From Channallabes apus (Eukaryota > Chordata > Actinopteri > Siluriformes > Clariidae), in the NCBI GenBank assembly GCA_030522415.1, contig CM060121.1, positions 26,460,912 to 26,524,911 of the forward strand: a stretch of DNA of 64,000 bases, in the 5' to 3' direction. Shown piece after piece: positions 11,130 through 23,244 of this stretch. Under the pieces are notes generated by a model. That model made no database searches. It was not told the DNA's origin and saw only the letters and a list, made by a program, of their open reading frames with translations. The stretch's first letter is position 1; each line of letters begins with the position of its first letter. A program made the position numbers and the translations under genes.

Positions 11130-13790
11130 ATATCAACATCAGTCATTCAATCATTTTACATTTTTCTAAACTCACTCTCTCTAGGAAAACTGACACGAGC
11201 AACTGTTAATGCCATCTAAAAGTTGGTTTCAGCATTTAATAGATGGATGACGTTGATCAGTCAGTTGTATCATTTAGTCGCACAGAAAGAGCTTTGGCTT
11301 TGTGTCAAATAAATATGAATTAAACCCACATTTGTATCTAACACAGTCTAAGCATATTAAAGACAACTCGAGTCGGCGTAGGAAGAGCATGGTTCGACGG
11401 TCCACAGCTTGGGTCTGTGCTAACGGGTTCACATTTATGACTCATTTCAAGTAAATTAGATGATCCATGAATCAATTTATTGGACATTTTTTATTGCAAT
11501 CCATCTCAATAATGGAGATGATCAAATGTACTGTAATGTGTGCTGAGATAAGATGAGCTCCAAGTAAACATTTGGGTTCGCTTTCCCGGTACTGTGGTGG
11601 TTTTTTTCCTTTTTTTTTTTCATTTTAGGTAGAGTGTATAAATGGCACCAGCATATCATGGATGCATCTATCCAAAACTCCACTGTTATCAAACACTAAT
11701 GGATTTCCTAGAACTGAGGGATGTTTGTCCATAAGCACAGCCCATAGACACCATTTCATGACTGGTGGACCGATTTCATTACCACAAGTCCATGATTGCA
11801 CGAAACGTACTGTATGGTGTAAGTGTTTGGAAGCTGGAACACGAAAATGATTCACGCTATTACTATTAGCTGTACACGAGATAAGATTACAGGAAGCTGT
11901 CGAGAGCTGCGGTCTCGTACAGTATAAGAGCGTTAATGGAAAGGGCGACGGTTTGGACTTAATCAGGGCAGGATTGGAAATTTAGACCAGTTTCGAAAGT
12001 TGTTTTAATGCATTGTTGGAAATGGATGATTAGACAATTCCAGGAAATAACGATCCAAGTCTCAGACGAACGGATGATTCCTGGTTTCTGGTCCAGTTTT
12101 CAAACGGATTTTTCAAAATATAGAGAAATATCAGAGATGACTTAAACGCTTGGTGAAGTTGCACTGTAAAAACTAAGTAAGTAATAGTGACCGGAAGAGC
12201 ATTTCTTCGAGAACTGGGACTAAACAGCTGCGTCACCATGAGAAAACACAATTATTATGGACGCTAACGGAGTGCGAAGAATGGAATGGAAAAAAAGTCA
12301 TGTAGTCTGATGATGAGCCCAGATTAACTCTGTTCCGGATCTAAAGACGGAGGAAGGAAGCGATGCACCCATCATGCATTGTGCCCACATTACAATCCTG
12401 TTGGGCAGTGTGAGACTTTTTTTTTTTTTTTTTTTTTTTTTGTCCAGGAAGTGTAAATTTTGCGCTAAATCCAGCCTAACTGCTCGCTGACGAAGGAAGT
12501 GAAAGTAAATAAATTGACGCACAAGCACACACACACACACATAATGTTAGGAGCTTTGAACGGGAAGCTGGGCTCTGGTCTTAAAGAGATCGCATGCCAA
12601 CATCTGTGCCACTTCTCCCATTAGCTGAGGTGCAGTCTGGCTGTTTGTGGTTTCTTCTTTCAGAATCAGGAACATTTAGGTTGGGCTGCAGGAACACTTC
12701 CTGAACCCGGGAGAAATGAAGCTAGCTGTTAGCATGACATAATACATCACATGATGTTTCACACGGAATGGCGGATTAGATCATAAATATATGATGTATA
12801 CAGTATGATATCCAAAAAGAATTCATGACATGTATTGCAATATTGTTAAATATGAATAAGCCTTAAATGGAGATTTCGAATACTTTTTAAACGTTCGATA
12901 CTGTAGGTGCGGTCCATTTTGAAAGCAAATGCAGCAGGTTTTCGACAATAATTATTCCTGTCCTTGTAGGAACATTTCCTCTGCACCTTGCTATAAAAGC
13001 ATGGCCACATGTGCATGTCTCTCTCTTGTGCTCCTGTTGTGAAAGACCTTTGTTCCTCTCGCGCACTTTTCTCCGGGTAAGAAAATTTTTTTTTTGAAAT
13101 TGATCTCAATTCTCGCATCGCCCCGACGCTGTGCAACTGTGCCTGTTTTAGTGTATTGACAGATTATTATGATGATGATGATTATTTATTTATTTATTTT
13201 ATTTAATTTATTTAATGTATATATATTTTTATACTATTTGCTAATTTTTTTTTCTCAGGAAATATTTCATCAACATGATGTTTTTTTATTTTTATTTGAT
13301 TGATTCATCAGTCACTGTGTGGCTTAACAAACAAAACTGGAATGAGAAGCCGGAATTCTGGAGAACTAATCCTCAAGACTATTAGACCACAAGAACGTCT
13401 ATCTCTTTGAAAATGTTTAGCTTTTGGTCAGTTGGATGGTTTAGATGAGCTGGACGGATGGTTGGTTAGTTATTGATTGATTGAGAAATGGCAGTTTTAT
13501 TCATGCTTCGGCTACTAATCGCTGATCAATACAAACCTTAGATATAATTTAGATACTGGCGTTAAACTGTATCCGTATAATACAGTATACAAGCGTCGAG
13601 TGCTCACTTACGTAACAGATCCACCTGAACAATCATGTAAAGATGATGACGACAACGTACTGTAATTCTACCCTGACATTTCAGCTGTTGTGCGTTCTTC
13701 ATGCGCCGCAGGCCTGGACTCCTGCAGACGGAATTCTGGCTTTTGATTGGCTGAAACGTCAAGTTTTCCACCATGCTCAGCTGTTGCTTT

Positions 13791-13834
<44 letters not shown>

Positions 13835-13930
13835 TTTTCTCACACACACAAACAGGGTAAATATAATTTATAGCTATATTTTTAACTAATCTAATGTTAA
13901 ACGTTAAAACAAGCCAACAAAAAAGGTACG
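11130..13930. other. No gene recognised; scattered simple repeats
   Basis: Contains a 22-base T-run at 12419-12440, a CA run near 12530, and a TC array at 13794-13835. The frame on the minus strand spanning the TC array is low complexity. Phrases near 12030-12240 and 1060-1090 resemble each other (gaactgggactaaacagctg) and may be scraps of the same old element. Confidence 0.45.
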
Positions 13931-13940
13931 TATTAAATAT

Positions 13941-14960
13941 AGTTGCAAGCAGCGATGACGGGCCCAAGCACCCTGTGTCATCGCCACCTCGGGGGCACAA
14001 CATGTGTGTTCTTTCATTGTATTAAGACCTTGAAAAAGCCATCGCCACCCGGTTGCACCGCACAACTTGCACACATCACACACTATACAGGGCTAATGTC
14101 AGTTTGGGCCCTAAATATTTGTTGAGTGCGTAGTGTGTGTGTGTGTGTGTGTGTGAGACAAGAAAATGTGTTTGTGCATGTGTGGTGTGTGAGTCTGTGT
14201 TAACATTAGTGATGTGTGTTAGTATGTATGTGATGTGTGTGTGAGACATGCGACTTGTTAGTGTGTGTGTGTGTTTCTGCATGCGGGTGTGTGAGACAGA
14301 GACGTGAGTGTTAAAATTTGTGATGTGTGATATACATGAGTATAAGTGTGTTTGTGAATATGTGTGTGTGTGTGTGTGCGTCTGTGAGTGTGAGTTTTAA
14401 CATTGTGATACTGTATAAGTTATTTGTGTGTGTGTGTGTCATGAGAGAGGTGTGTGCGTGTGAGCGTTAACATTTGTGGTGTGTGTGTCTTTCGGTGTCA
14501 ATCTTTCGGTGTCACTGGTTATAATCCCTCCACAAATTCGCATTCTCCAGATGTCTCCAGATCACATCGGCCCGGTTTGGTGACGTATAAGTTCCCTAGG
14601 AGGAGTATATCAAAATCCATCGGGTGCGTTTTTGCGAATGATCCAAAATAACCGGCCTCCTGTTGAGTTGAGCCCATGAAAGTGCGAAAGTTGTTCAGCT
14701 CGATGAGCTCTAAATGTGTACCGAGTTTTGTGTAGCTACGTGAAAGTGTGTATGAGCTATCCAGCAAAATCGCCTCTGGGGGCCCCTGGGGGCCACACGA
14801 CTCTCAGGCATCCTAATGGCAGCAGATTCCAATCTGTCTGCCAGTTTTCGTGAGTTGAGTTCAAAACCCCCAAAAAGTCTAAAAGCGTGGGAAAAACGCA
14901 CCTTATAGTTCTTCAGCCATAATAATAATAATACCTTTTATTTATAGGTGTCTATAAATA
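13941..14960. repeat. Interspersed fish repeat beginning gttgcaagcagcgatgacgg
   Basis: The opening gttgcaagcagcgatgacgg and gcccaagcacc, and the closing aaaagcgtgggaaaaacgca, are hallmarks of a repeat family I recognise as common in teleosts. It is interrupted by TG-rich simple sequence at 14130-14470. No open frame of note. Its 3' end recurs at 18090-18250. I cannot name the family. Confidence 0.55.
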
Positions 14961-15097
14961 GGTGTGAATGGCAAGAATAAGAGCAAATAGTAAATAACAA
15001 TACGAACAATATTAGATAAAACAGTTATAAGATAGAATAAGATATAAAGATTTGAGTCACATTTGAAAGAAATTTTAATGATCGTTATTTATTACTA
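14811..15097 (+). repeat. Local duplication, copy A
   Basis: 287 bases that match 18153-18439 without a gap. I count six substitutions, all in the first 115 bases or so, then about 170 bases with none. A short further match (ttcacttctcaattttttcc) lies at 15186 and 18519. See copy B. Confidence 0.85.
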
Positions 15098-15209
15098 AGC
15101 ACCGGTACTTTGCAGCAAAATGATAATTTGATTTCAATTCTAATTATCTATTTATAAAAAAAAATTTTTAAACATTTTTTAAATTCACTTCTCAATTTTT
15201 TCCCCGTGA

Positions 15210-15758
15210 GCCCTCCATATATCGTAACGCCGTCTGATTACAGTATTACACCTGTTTCAGCCTTTTGCTATCGTCATGGAGATTTAAACAGAAATGACAG
15301 TTTCTATGGTAACCTTTTTTTTTTTTTTTTTTTTAACAAGGAAGCCCATTCCGTATTTTCAGAGGTATTTATTTTATCCAATATTACACCTTTAGAGACG
15401 TTCAGACCATCATAGCCTTCGGCTTACAGTAATTCAATTCCGAATGCAATCAGTGGTGGGCAATTGAATTCAAAACCAATAACGGTCTGTTGGGAATCAT
15501 TGAGTTTGATTCAATTTAACAGGCCAGGATGTGATTCGGTTAGCGCATTAATCATAACGAGCAGATACTGTACAGTATGTCTGGGATTTCAGGTGTTTCT
15601 TCGTGTAAAATGTTTCTCTTCCTGAATTTGCATTGAATTGCTTTTGAAGAAACAATGAAAACCCAGGGGGAAAAAAAAGCTTTGATCTTACTGGAGATTC
15701 TAAATTCTAATTCCTGAAATGATTAAATAATAAACTAACTTTGATCGTGCATGTCTTA
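15210..15758. other. No gene recognised
   Basis: Contains a T-run at 15318-15334 and the serial footprint-like TACTGTACAGTA at 15566-15577. No exon or element seen. Confidence 0.45.
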
Positions 15759-15760
15759 TA

Positions 15761-17118
15761 CAGGTGCTTCTCAAAAAATTAGCATATTGTGATGAAGTTG
15801 ATTATTTTCTGTAATGTACTGATAAACATTAGACTTTCATATATTTTAGATTCATTACACACAACTGAAGTAGTTCAAGCCTTTTATTGTTTTAATATTG
15901 ATGATTGTGGCATACAGCTCATGAAAACCCAAAATCTCAAAAAAATTAGCATATCATGAAAAGGTTCTCTAAACGAGCTATTAACCTAATCATCTAATCA
16001 ACTAAAGACCTGCAAAAGATTCCTGAGGCTTTTAAAAACTCCCAGCCTGGTTCATTACTCAAAACCGCAATCATGGGTAAGACTGCCGACCTGACTGCTG
16101 TCCAGAAGGCCATCATTGACACCCTCAAGCAAGAGGGTAAGACACAGAAAGACATTTCTGAACGAATAGGCTGTTCCCAGAGTGCTGTATCAAGGCACCT
16201 CAGTGGGAAGTCTGTGGGAAGGAAAAAGTGTGGCAGAAAACGCTGCACAACGAGAAGAGGTGACCGGGCCCTGAGGAAGATTGTGGAGAAGGACCGATTC
16301 CAGACCTTGGGGGACCTGCGGAAGCAGTGGACTGAGTCTGGAGTAGAAACATCCAGAGCCACCGTGTACAGGCGTGTGCAGGAAATGGGCTACAGGTTGC
16401 AAATTTTGCATGTCATTCGGAAATCAAGGTGCCAGAGTCTGGAGGAAGACTGGGGAGAGGGAAATGCCAAAATGCCTGAAGTCCAGTGTCAAGTACCCAC
16501 AGTCAGTGATGGTCTGGGGTGCCATGTCAGCTGCTGGTGTTGGTCCACTGTGTTTTATCAAGGGCAGGGTCAATGCAGCTAGCTATCAGGAGATTTTGGA
16601 GCACTTCATGCTTCCATCTGCTGAAAAGCTTTATGGAGATGAAGATTTCATTTTTCAGCACGACCTGGCACCTGCTCACAGTGCCAAAACCACTGGTAAA
16701 TGGTTTACTGACCATGGTATTACTGTGCTCAATTGGCCTGCCAACTCTCCTGACCTGAACCCCATAGAGAATCTGTGGGATATTGTGAAGAGAAAGTTGA
16801 GAGACACAAGTACCTGCAAAAGGATTCCCGACCAAGTATTGAGTGCAGAACTGAACATAATTATATGAAGGTTGACTTTTTTTGTATTCAAAACACTTTT
16901 CTTTTATTGGTTGGATGAAATATGCAAATTTTTTGAGATAGGGATTTTGGGTTTTCATGAGCTGTATGCCACAATCATCAACATTAAAACAATAAAAGGC
17001 TTGAACTACTTCAGTTGTGTGTAATGAATCTAAAATATATGAAAGTCTAATGTTTATCAGTACATTACAGAAAATAATGAACTTTATCACAATATGCTAA
17101 TTTTTTGAGAAGCACCTG
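15761..17118 (+). mobile_element. Tc1-like transposon with long inverted repeats, internally deleted
   Basis: Ends are caggtgcttctcaaaaaatt and the exact inverse aattttttgagaagcacctg, each next to a TA (15759-15760 and 17119-17120), which is the Tc1/mariner target duplication. The inverted repeats extend about 200 bases inward on each side with few mismatches. At 1358 bases it is shorter than a complete element because the transposase gene has lost internal segments. Confidence 0.93.
16073..16866 (+). pseudogene. Tc1-like transposase, frameshifted and internally deleted
   Basis: The first part (from MGKTADLT at 16073) holds the paired helix-turn-helix DNA-binding region, with QKDISERIGCSQSAVSRHL and the GRKR hook. 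After VQEMGYR near 16395 sequence is missing, and the frame changes to one that continues with FGNQGARVWRKTGE. The lost part includes the first catalytic aspartate. The second block (FQHDLAPAHSA) and third block ([12 protein letters not shown]) remain. A second deletion after RDTST removes most of the C-terminus. It cannot make an active enzyme, but the element ends could be moved by a transposase supplied in trans. Confidence 0.9.
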
Positions 17119-17124
17119 TACATG

Positions 17125-17433
17125 CAGCATGCCTCGCTTTCACTTCTAATAAATATCATTTACATGAAATGTGGCAAAATTTTTCCAGGTCTAATGAGTC
17201 TATAAAAAAAGGAAACATTTCAGAGGTAGTATTTCAAAGTCCATGTAAAGAACAAAAAATAATAAAACTGTATATATATTTCTTATTCAGTTAGAGATGC
17301 TTGTGTCTGAGGTTGTTAGAATTAAGATATCTTTTTTGAAAGGTTTAAAAACGAGAGAAATCATGCACACAATAAAACATTTATTTATTTATTTATGTGC
17401 AGTATGTAAGTATGTATTTAGAATTTTTTTAAG

Positions 17434-17471
<38 letters not shown>

Positions 17472-18085
17472 AGCACCATTCAAATGTTTTAAGTCTTCTG
17501 TAAATGTCATTAGTTTGTTTTAATATTTTTTATTTACAACTTCATTCACAATAAGTCAAAACAAAAGCAAAAACAGGAAACACGGCAAAACCGTGACACG
17601 TCAGCCCAAAAGAAAGATGAGTTAGCAGTTTATTTAGTGCAATAACAAAACCAAAAGTGTGAACACACCCTTTATTTAAAAAAAAAACTAAACAAAAAAA
17701 AAAACATTGCTGTAATGATTTTTTCCCTTGAGAGGTGAAGGAAAGTCATTTCAGCCAAACGTCACACTGAAACTACAGAATCACACTGAAACCAAACGTC
17801 ATCCACACGGACAAACAGCTCGCTTTAAACCGTTTGTACCGTTTGAGTGTTTTACTGCGGATAAGAGTCTCATCACCGTAGTCAAACGGTTTTACACCTT
17901 CCTTCACCACAAGCTCCGGTTTGTAACATTATTACCAATATTGTTTTTTATTGTTTGTTTGTTTGATTTATTGTTATTGATTATACTTGTTTAGTTTCTG
18001 TACTTGCTCTAACATAATAGTATTGTTTATTTTTTTATTATGTAACAAACAAAAATAGTATCTTAAAATGGTATCTTCAACTTTC
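17125..18085. other. No gene; simple repeats and a mariner scrap
   Basis: A (AGAT)9 tetranucleotide array lies at 17434-17470. Around 17815-17900, gctcgctttaaaccgttt and ttttactgcggataagagtc resemble parts of the mariner remnants at 4735 and 41757. No exon recognised. Confidence 0.5.
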
Positions 18086-18152
18086 AAACACATGGTTCGG
18101 GGAGGCTTGAATTTGACCACATGTACGACCCAAAATCCAGACTGTTCATGTA

Positions 18153-18439
18153 TCCTAATGGCAGCAGATTCCAATCTGTCTGCCAGTTTTCATGAGTTGA
18201 GTTCAAAACCCCCAAAAAGTCCAAAAGCGTGGGAAAAACGCACCCTATAGTGCTGCGGCCATAATAATAATAATACCTTTTATTTATAGGTGTCTATAAA
18301 TAGGTGTGAATGGCAAGAATAAGAGCAAATAGTAAATAACAATACGAACAATATTAGATAAAACAGTTATAAGATAGAATAAGATATAAAGATTTGAGTC
18401 ACATTTGAAAGAAATTTTAATGATCGTTATTTATTACTA
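18153..18439 (+). repeat. Local duplication, copy B
   Basis: Matches 14811-15097. Both copies run from the 3' end of the gttgcaagcagc-type repeat into an AAT run and then a stretch with no repeat signature. The Tc1 element at 15761 lies between the two copies. Confidence 0.85.
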
Positions 18440-18745
18440 TTATCGTTACTATTACTATTCTAATTATCATCAATTTATTTAATTTATTATAATTTTTTTT
18501 TTTTACATTTTTTGGATTCACTTCTCAATTTTTTCCCCGTAGCTATTTAAATAATATCGACAGTTTTTAGTCAAAATGCATTTTCGTACCAGTATATATT
18601 TTTATGCTTTCACTGTTGCAGTCGGTGCATCCTGTTCCTGTGCATGCTGTGTGTATACAAATAGGCTTGTGTATGCAGGCAGGTGTGTATAGAAACAATA
18701 GCAATCTGGGAATGGTGGTCACACCATAGTGGAGCAAATGCATTA

Positions 18746-18748
<3 letters not shown>

Positions 18749-18793
<45 letters not shown>
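18749..18793. repeat. TG microsatellite
   Basis: About 22 uninterrupted TG units ending in gcgagcacgc. Frames reading through it give only VCVCVC or HTHTHT. Confidence 0.95.
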
Positions 18794-18798
<5 letters not shown>

Positions 18799-18799
18799 C

Positions 18800-19878
18800 A
18801 CGCATACAACAACTTATTTCTTTCTCGCTCATTCTTTCAGTAGTGATGTCACTTTAGTACCAGGTGCCATGATGGGCTTATGAAGAATCTCACGTCCTTA
18901 TATTTATGAGAAAAAGACATGTCAAGATAATATCTTCAGAAATATTTTTGCGCCATTCAAATGTTGTCACAGCACTTAAATTGCAGAATAAGAGGCTACT
19001 CTTGCTTGCTGCTTACTTTGGATGTTGTTCAAATGAATGATAAGAGGCATAAATGGTCTAATTTTACAGTATCGGCGAAATGTCTGGAGACTTGAATTGA
19101 CATTTTGATGACGATGAAAATAAGGATAATAAGAATAATTTATTTCATGCAACGAAATTGTTGTACAACAATCAGTATCTATTTTGAAGTCCTTTATTCT
19201 TGAAAACCTGCTGAGTCAAAAAGACGTCTGAAGTACTCTGTCACTCGCCTGTCTGACTGCTTCCTGAAGACCATGTACGAAAGACGATTTCTTGATTGGT
19301 CATGCCTTCTTCATCATTCTCCAACAGTTTCTTATGAGGTTTAGGATGAGAGGCATTCCACGAGTGCTGATATGGAGCATAACAGCACTGGGTGTTCTAG
19401 CAATTGTTAATCACACTAACTGTGGGTCACCAGCTTGGGTGAAAGTAGGTCACCTATTGTCCCGTCCGTGTTGTTTTGTTCACGGCTAACACGAGCTATA
19501 AAGCTAACTAGCTTCAAACACAAGGCTGAATCCCAAATCCCTCTCTATGAAACTCCTGATTAAAGGGCGCTACATGGTGTATAGAGCCAGGTATCGTGCA
19601 CCCTATCTCAATAGCTTGTGGGGATTCAGCCACCGATATTCTAAAGGGAAAATATTGTAGAAATATAACATAAATCTAACGTACAGTTCTCAGGACTTTC
19701 CATCACCTCACCTCATGGGTTCGTACATACAGTAGTACCGATAAGCATTTCAAACCATCTTCATATAGGAGCTCACATAATTGGCTTGTTATTTCACATG
19801 TTTTGTAGTCTATACACACTATAAAAATATGACTGAAATGTGAATTTGGTGTAACAGTTTCCCTTTAATGTTTCAAAG
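18800..19878. other. No gene recognised
   Basis: A 65-codon frame at 19292 has no recognisable domain and no splice context. Nothing further supported. Confidence 0.45.
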
Positions 19879-20119
19879 TACAGTGGAACCTCGGATTACG
19901 AGTAACGCGGTTTACGAGTGTTCCGCAAGAGGAGCAAAGATTTGTAATAAATTTTGACTTGAAAAACGAGCATTGTCTTAGTTTACGAGCACCGAATATC
20001 ATGTATAACGCATGCGCTTCTTGTTTTGATGCCGAGCGTCACGTCATCACAACTGAGCCAATGGTTTTTCTCACTCTTGCACTCCGGAATTGTAGGTAAT
20101 CGTCTCCCCTGCTGGGTGA

Positions 20120-20167
<48 letters not shown>

Positions 20168-20449
20168 TAACGGAGAGACAAAAAATTAGCAAGGAACATC
20201 GCTAATCACACTCGTGTGAGCGCATACTAACGGAATCACTGCTGTAAAGTAAAACAACAACAAAAAAAATTAATTAACCAGCTCCTAACCTTTGAAAACA
20301 GTCGTGACAGAGCAGAGTTTGTGTGTGTTTGTTTGGGAACCTGAGAGGGGGCGGCTGTAAAGTCGAGACCTATCGTCTCCCCTGCTGGGTCTTAGTGATT
20401 ACAGAGTTTTTGAGTGTGTATGTAAGGCAGAGAGTGTGTGTGTTTGTTT

Positions 20450-20580
20450 GGGAACCTGAGAGAAGGGGGGCTGTAAACGCGAGCGAGTGTGTGCGCACGC
20501 TCATTCACTTACACCAATACACACACACACACACACAAACACTCGCTCGCGTTTACAGCCCCCCCTTCCCTCAAGTTCCC
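20450..20580. repeat. Perfectly paired hairpin arms inside the fold-back element
   Basis: gctgtaaacgcgagcgagtg near 20471-20490 is the exact inverse of cactcgctcgcgtttacagc near 20540-20559. The flanks gggaacctgagagaagg and ccttccctcaagttccc also pair with few mismatches. The centre contains CA dinucleotides. It should extrude as a cruciform when supercoiled. Confidence 0.85.
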
Positions 20581-20635
20581 AATCAAACACACAGCAACTC
20601 TTCTCTGTCGCAATTGTTTTCAAATGTGAGGAGCT

Positions 20636-21059
20636 GGGGGGTGTTCTTCGTACGTCGCTAACTCAGTTAGCTGGATTTGATTGTTGTGGATTTGTCCTGA
20701 TCTTGGATTGTTTCGTTCTCCGATGCTCATCTCGCACTTGTTGTCATAGCAACATGTCCGTAAGGGAAGCATTTCAGCGCATAACAGGTGTTACAAAAAA
20801 AATTGAGCTTGTTCTTTTGTCATTTCGTCAACCAATCAAAGGACTTGTGATCAGTGTTTCTACTGTCGATGCATATCGCCTTTTAAACCAACACACGAAC
20901 GTGCAATAATCCTAGACAACTCAATCCGGCCATACTAATCATCAACAACAGGTGTGCTGGAAGAACTAACTTAGCCAGGTCTTAATTAGCACGATGATCT
21001 CATCTTAGATGTGTCAATTCATCCCGGATGTTTCAAGCGACGTACGAAGAACACCCCCC
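20636..21059. mobile_element. Nested MITE inside the fold-back element
   Basis: Ends gtgttcttcgtacgtcgct and agcgacgtacgaagaacac are exact inverses and lie between the two arms of the larger element. About 424 bases and no transposase. The ends resemble Harbinger/PIF-type MITEs, but I cannot confirm a target-site duplication. Confidence 0.75.
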
Positions 21060-21494
21060 TGGTTCTTTTGTTGTTGTTGTTGTTGTTTTACTTTACAGCA
21101 GCGATTCCGTTAGTATGCGCTCACGCGAGTGTGACTAGCGATGTTCCTTACTAATTTTTAAACGGTTTTAAAAATGGTCTCTCCATTAATGTGTGTGTGT
21201 GTGCATGCACATTTTACACTCACACACAGCGCCTGCGTGCACAAACGGAAATACTTATCTGTCGGCATTTATTTTTACGTTTTTTTAAAGGTAAAGTGCA
21301 GGTTAATTTGTTTTATTTTTACTTTATATTTTGTATTAATTATTTTTATGTATTAATTTTTTTGGGCTCTATAACGAATAATTTGAGTTTCCATTATTTG
21401 CTATGGGAAAAATTAAATTTGGTTTACGAGTGTTTTGGAATACGAGCCCGCTTCCGGAACGAATTAGGCTCGTAATCCGAGGTTCCACTGTTCC

Positions 21495-22775
21495 ACCATT
21501 TTGCCTGAGGAATGAAGTGCCTTAGCAAATCTAACACTTGGCCTGACTGAGGACTGGTTGGACAGATCTATGGACTTCTTGCTGGCTCAGATTGCTTGGC
21601 TACGTGGTTGCGGTCTGGTCCCGTGAACATCCGTCACCAGACTCTCAAAGTGCCAAACTTTTAACACAGCAATAAACCAAATCTGCAAGCTCCAGCTTGT
21701 GTAGATCTGCTGACTCGGCAGTCTACCGAGAGCGATGTTGCAGAAAAAGGATTTTTTTTTTCTTCTTAAAAAAAATTTAATAAAAATCAATATGCAACAA
21801 ACAATTTGACAGCTCTGCTTAGTAAAGGGGATTATTATCTTTGCACCTCAATACTAACGATTCAGGCTTGGAGCTAAATCCAGAGACATTTAGATAATAT
21901 GAATGTTTCTGTGTTGTAAATTAATATGCTTTAAGCACTCAGTGCTGACATTTAGTTTAGTGCTGATTGCTTGTTTTTTTTTCCCGTCCATGTCTGTTTT
22001 CCGGTCTTACTGCCTCTCGCCATTTCATTAGCTTTCATTTGTAACTAAATGACCGCCATTCATTAAAAAAAACAAAAAAGCAGCAACAACAGTGACATAG
22101 ATGTTTTTTTGAGATCTCAGGGAACTTTTCCGATCCTGCCAGCTCCCCCTGTAGTCAAAGTACATTCTGTCCTGACATTCAGTGGACGTGCATGCAATCA
22201 TATTATCTAAACATAGAAACACATAGTGAGACAGAGAGAGAGAGAGGGACACAGTCGTGAACAAGCGACTCATATAAAGCAGATTAGCAGAACAAGTCCC
22301 AGGGGTTTGATTTTTTTCCCCCCCCACCAAGTTCTGACACTGAACTGAGATGTCCTTGGATGTCTGTTCAATCAGGACATTGTTACTCGTCTTATTTCAT
22401 TATTTTATACAAGATGGGGTGTATTTTCTTTCTTGCACAAACTGTACCACACTTCCTCAAAGACACCTAAGGTTATCAAGCCCAAATCCGAGCTCAGAGA
22501 CGACGTGATTGCTTATAGCGTGAGGTATAATCGAAGGTGCCGTCTCGCTGCCCGCGGCTATGACATTGTAACGATTTAAAGTCCTGATTTCCTGACATAA
22601 TCGTGAATAGGTTTTATGTTGCACCACTTGGATTGACACCTAACTGTGATTTATGGCTCGGGTGGAAACTGGAGTACGCCTCGGCTTTTGTTAATTTATA
22701 GACGCACGTTCACCTTTCGTGCACGTACAGTACGATAGCAAGCGCTTATGCAACGTACACAAGGACACCAATCCT
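21495..22775. other. No gene recognised
   Basis: Includes a mixed T/A run near 21750 and a GA run at 22232-22246. No exon or element end could be supported. Confidence 0.45.
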
Positions 22776-22779
22776 GTAC

Positions 22780-23240
22780 CCGAATAAAAGTAGAGATAGC
22801 CTAGGTAAAAAATAAGCAGTTCTCTATTTACATTTACGCTTGAGTAAAGGTACAAAAGGTACTTGGATTCGAGGCATGGGAATCATGAGAAACCACACGA
22901 TACGATATTATCACGATATTTGAACATCAATTCTGCAGATGTGCTGTTCTGCAGAATTGATGCTTCTGATTTCGAACACTTGCTTCATGATTAAACATTT
23001 CTTGGAGGGAAGGCAAATCACAGAATTAAGCATAATAGTCAGCAGGTCGCGATATTCGATTCTCTTCAAATACTACGCATTACTATTCTTATATAACACA
23101 AAGCTTTGCACAAATGTAGTGAAGTAGAAAGTACAGATGTTTGATGTATGATGTAGTGACGTAAGAGTAAAACATATTCTTTTATAAAACTACTCAAGTA
23201 TAGTACATACTGTATAGGTGAAATATGTAATCAAGTAAAG
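22780..23240. repeat. Second copy of the 3.3-kb array family, degenerate
   Basis: gcacaaatgtagtgaagtag at 23108 followed by aaagtacagat matches 3367-3393. Nearby gatgtagtgacgtaagagta, aaaacatattc and actcaagtatagtacat follow the same order as at 3340-3830. Only one or two recognisable units remain. Confidence 0.6.
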
Positions 23241-23244
23241 TGCC

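Larger units (their letters stand above)
19881..21490. mobile_element. Fold-back Tigger/pogo-like non-autonomous element
   Basis: The left end cagtggaacctcggattacg is mirrored at the right end by cgtaatccgaggttccactg. A TA precedes it; the base pair after it is TT, so one duplication copy may be mutated. The arms are far longer than a usual TIR: for example 20165-20260 (cattaacggagagac, gcatactaacggaatcactg) reappears inverted at 21085-21190. A CA array (20122-20165) and a hairpin at 20450-20580 lie inside. No transposase frame. A second copy, split by a LINE, starts at 57594. Confidence 0.85.

Noticed and set aside
19292..19489. Possible small membrane protein frame of 65 codons
   Set aside because: It has hydrophobic stretches but no splice signals, no homology I recognise, and lies in repeat-rich spacer.
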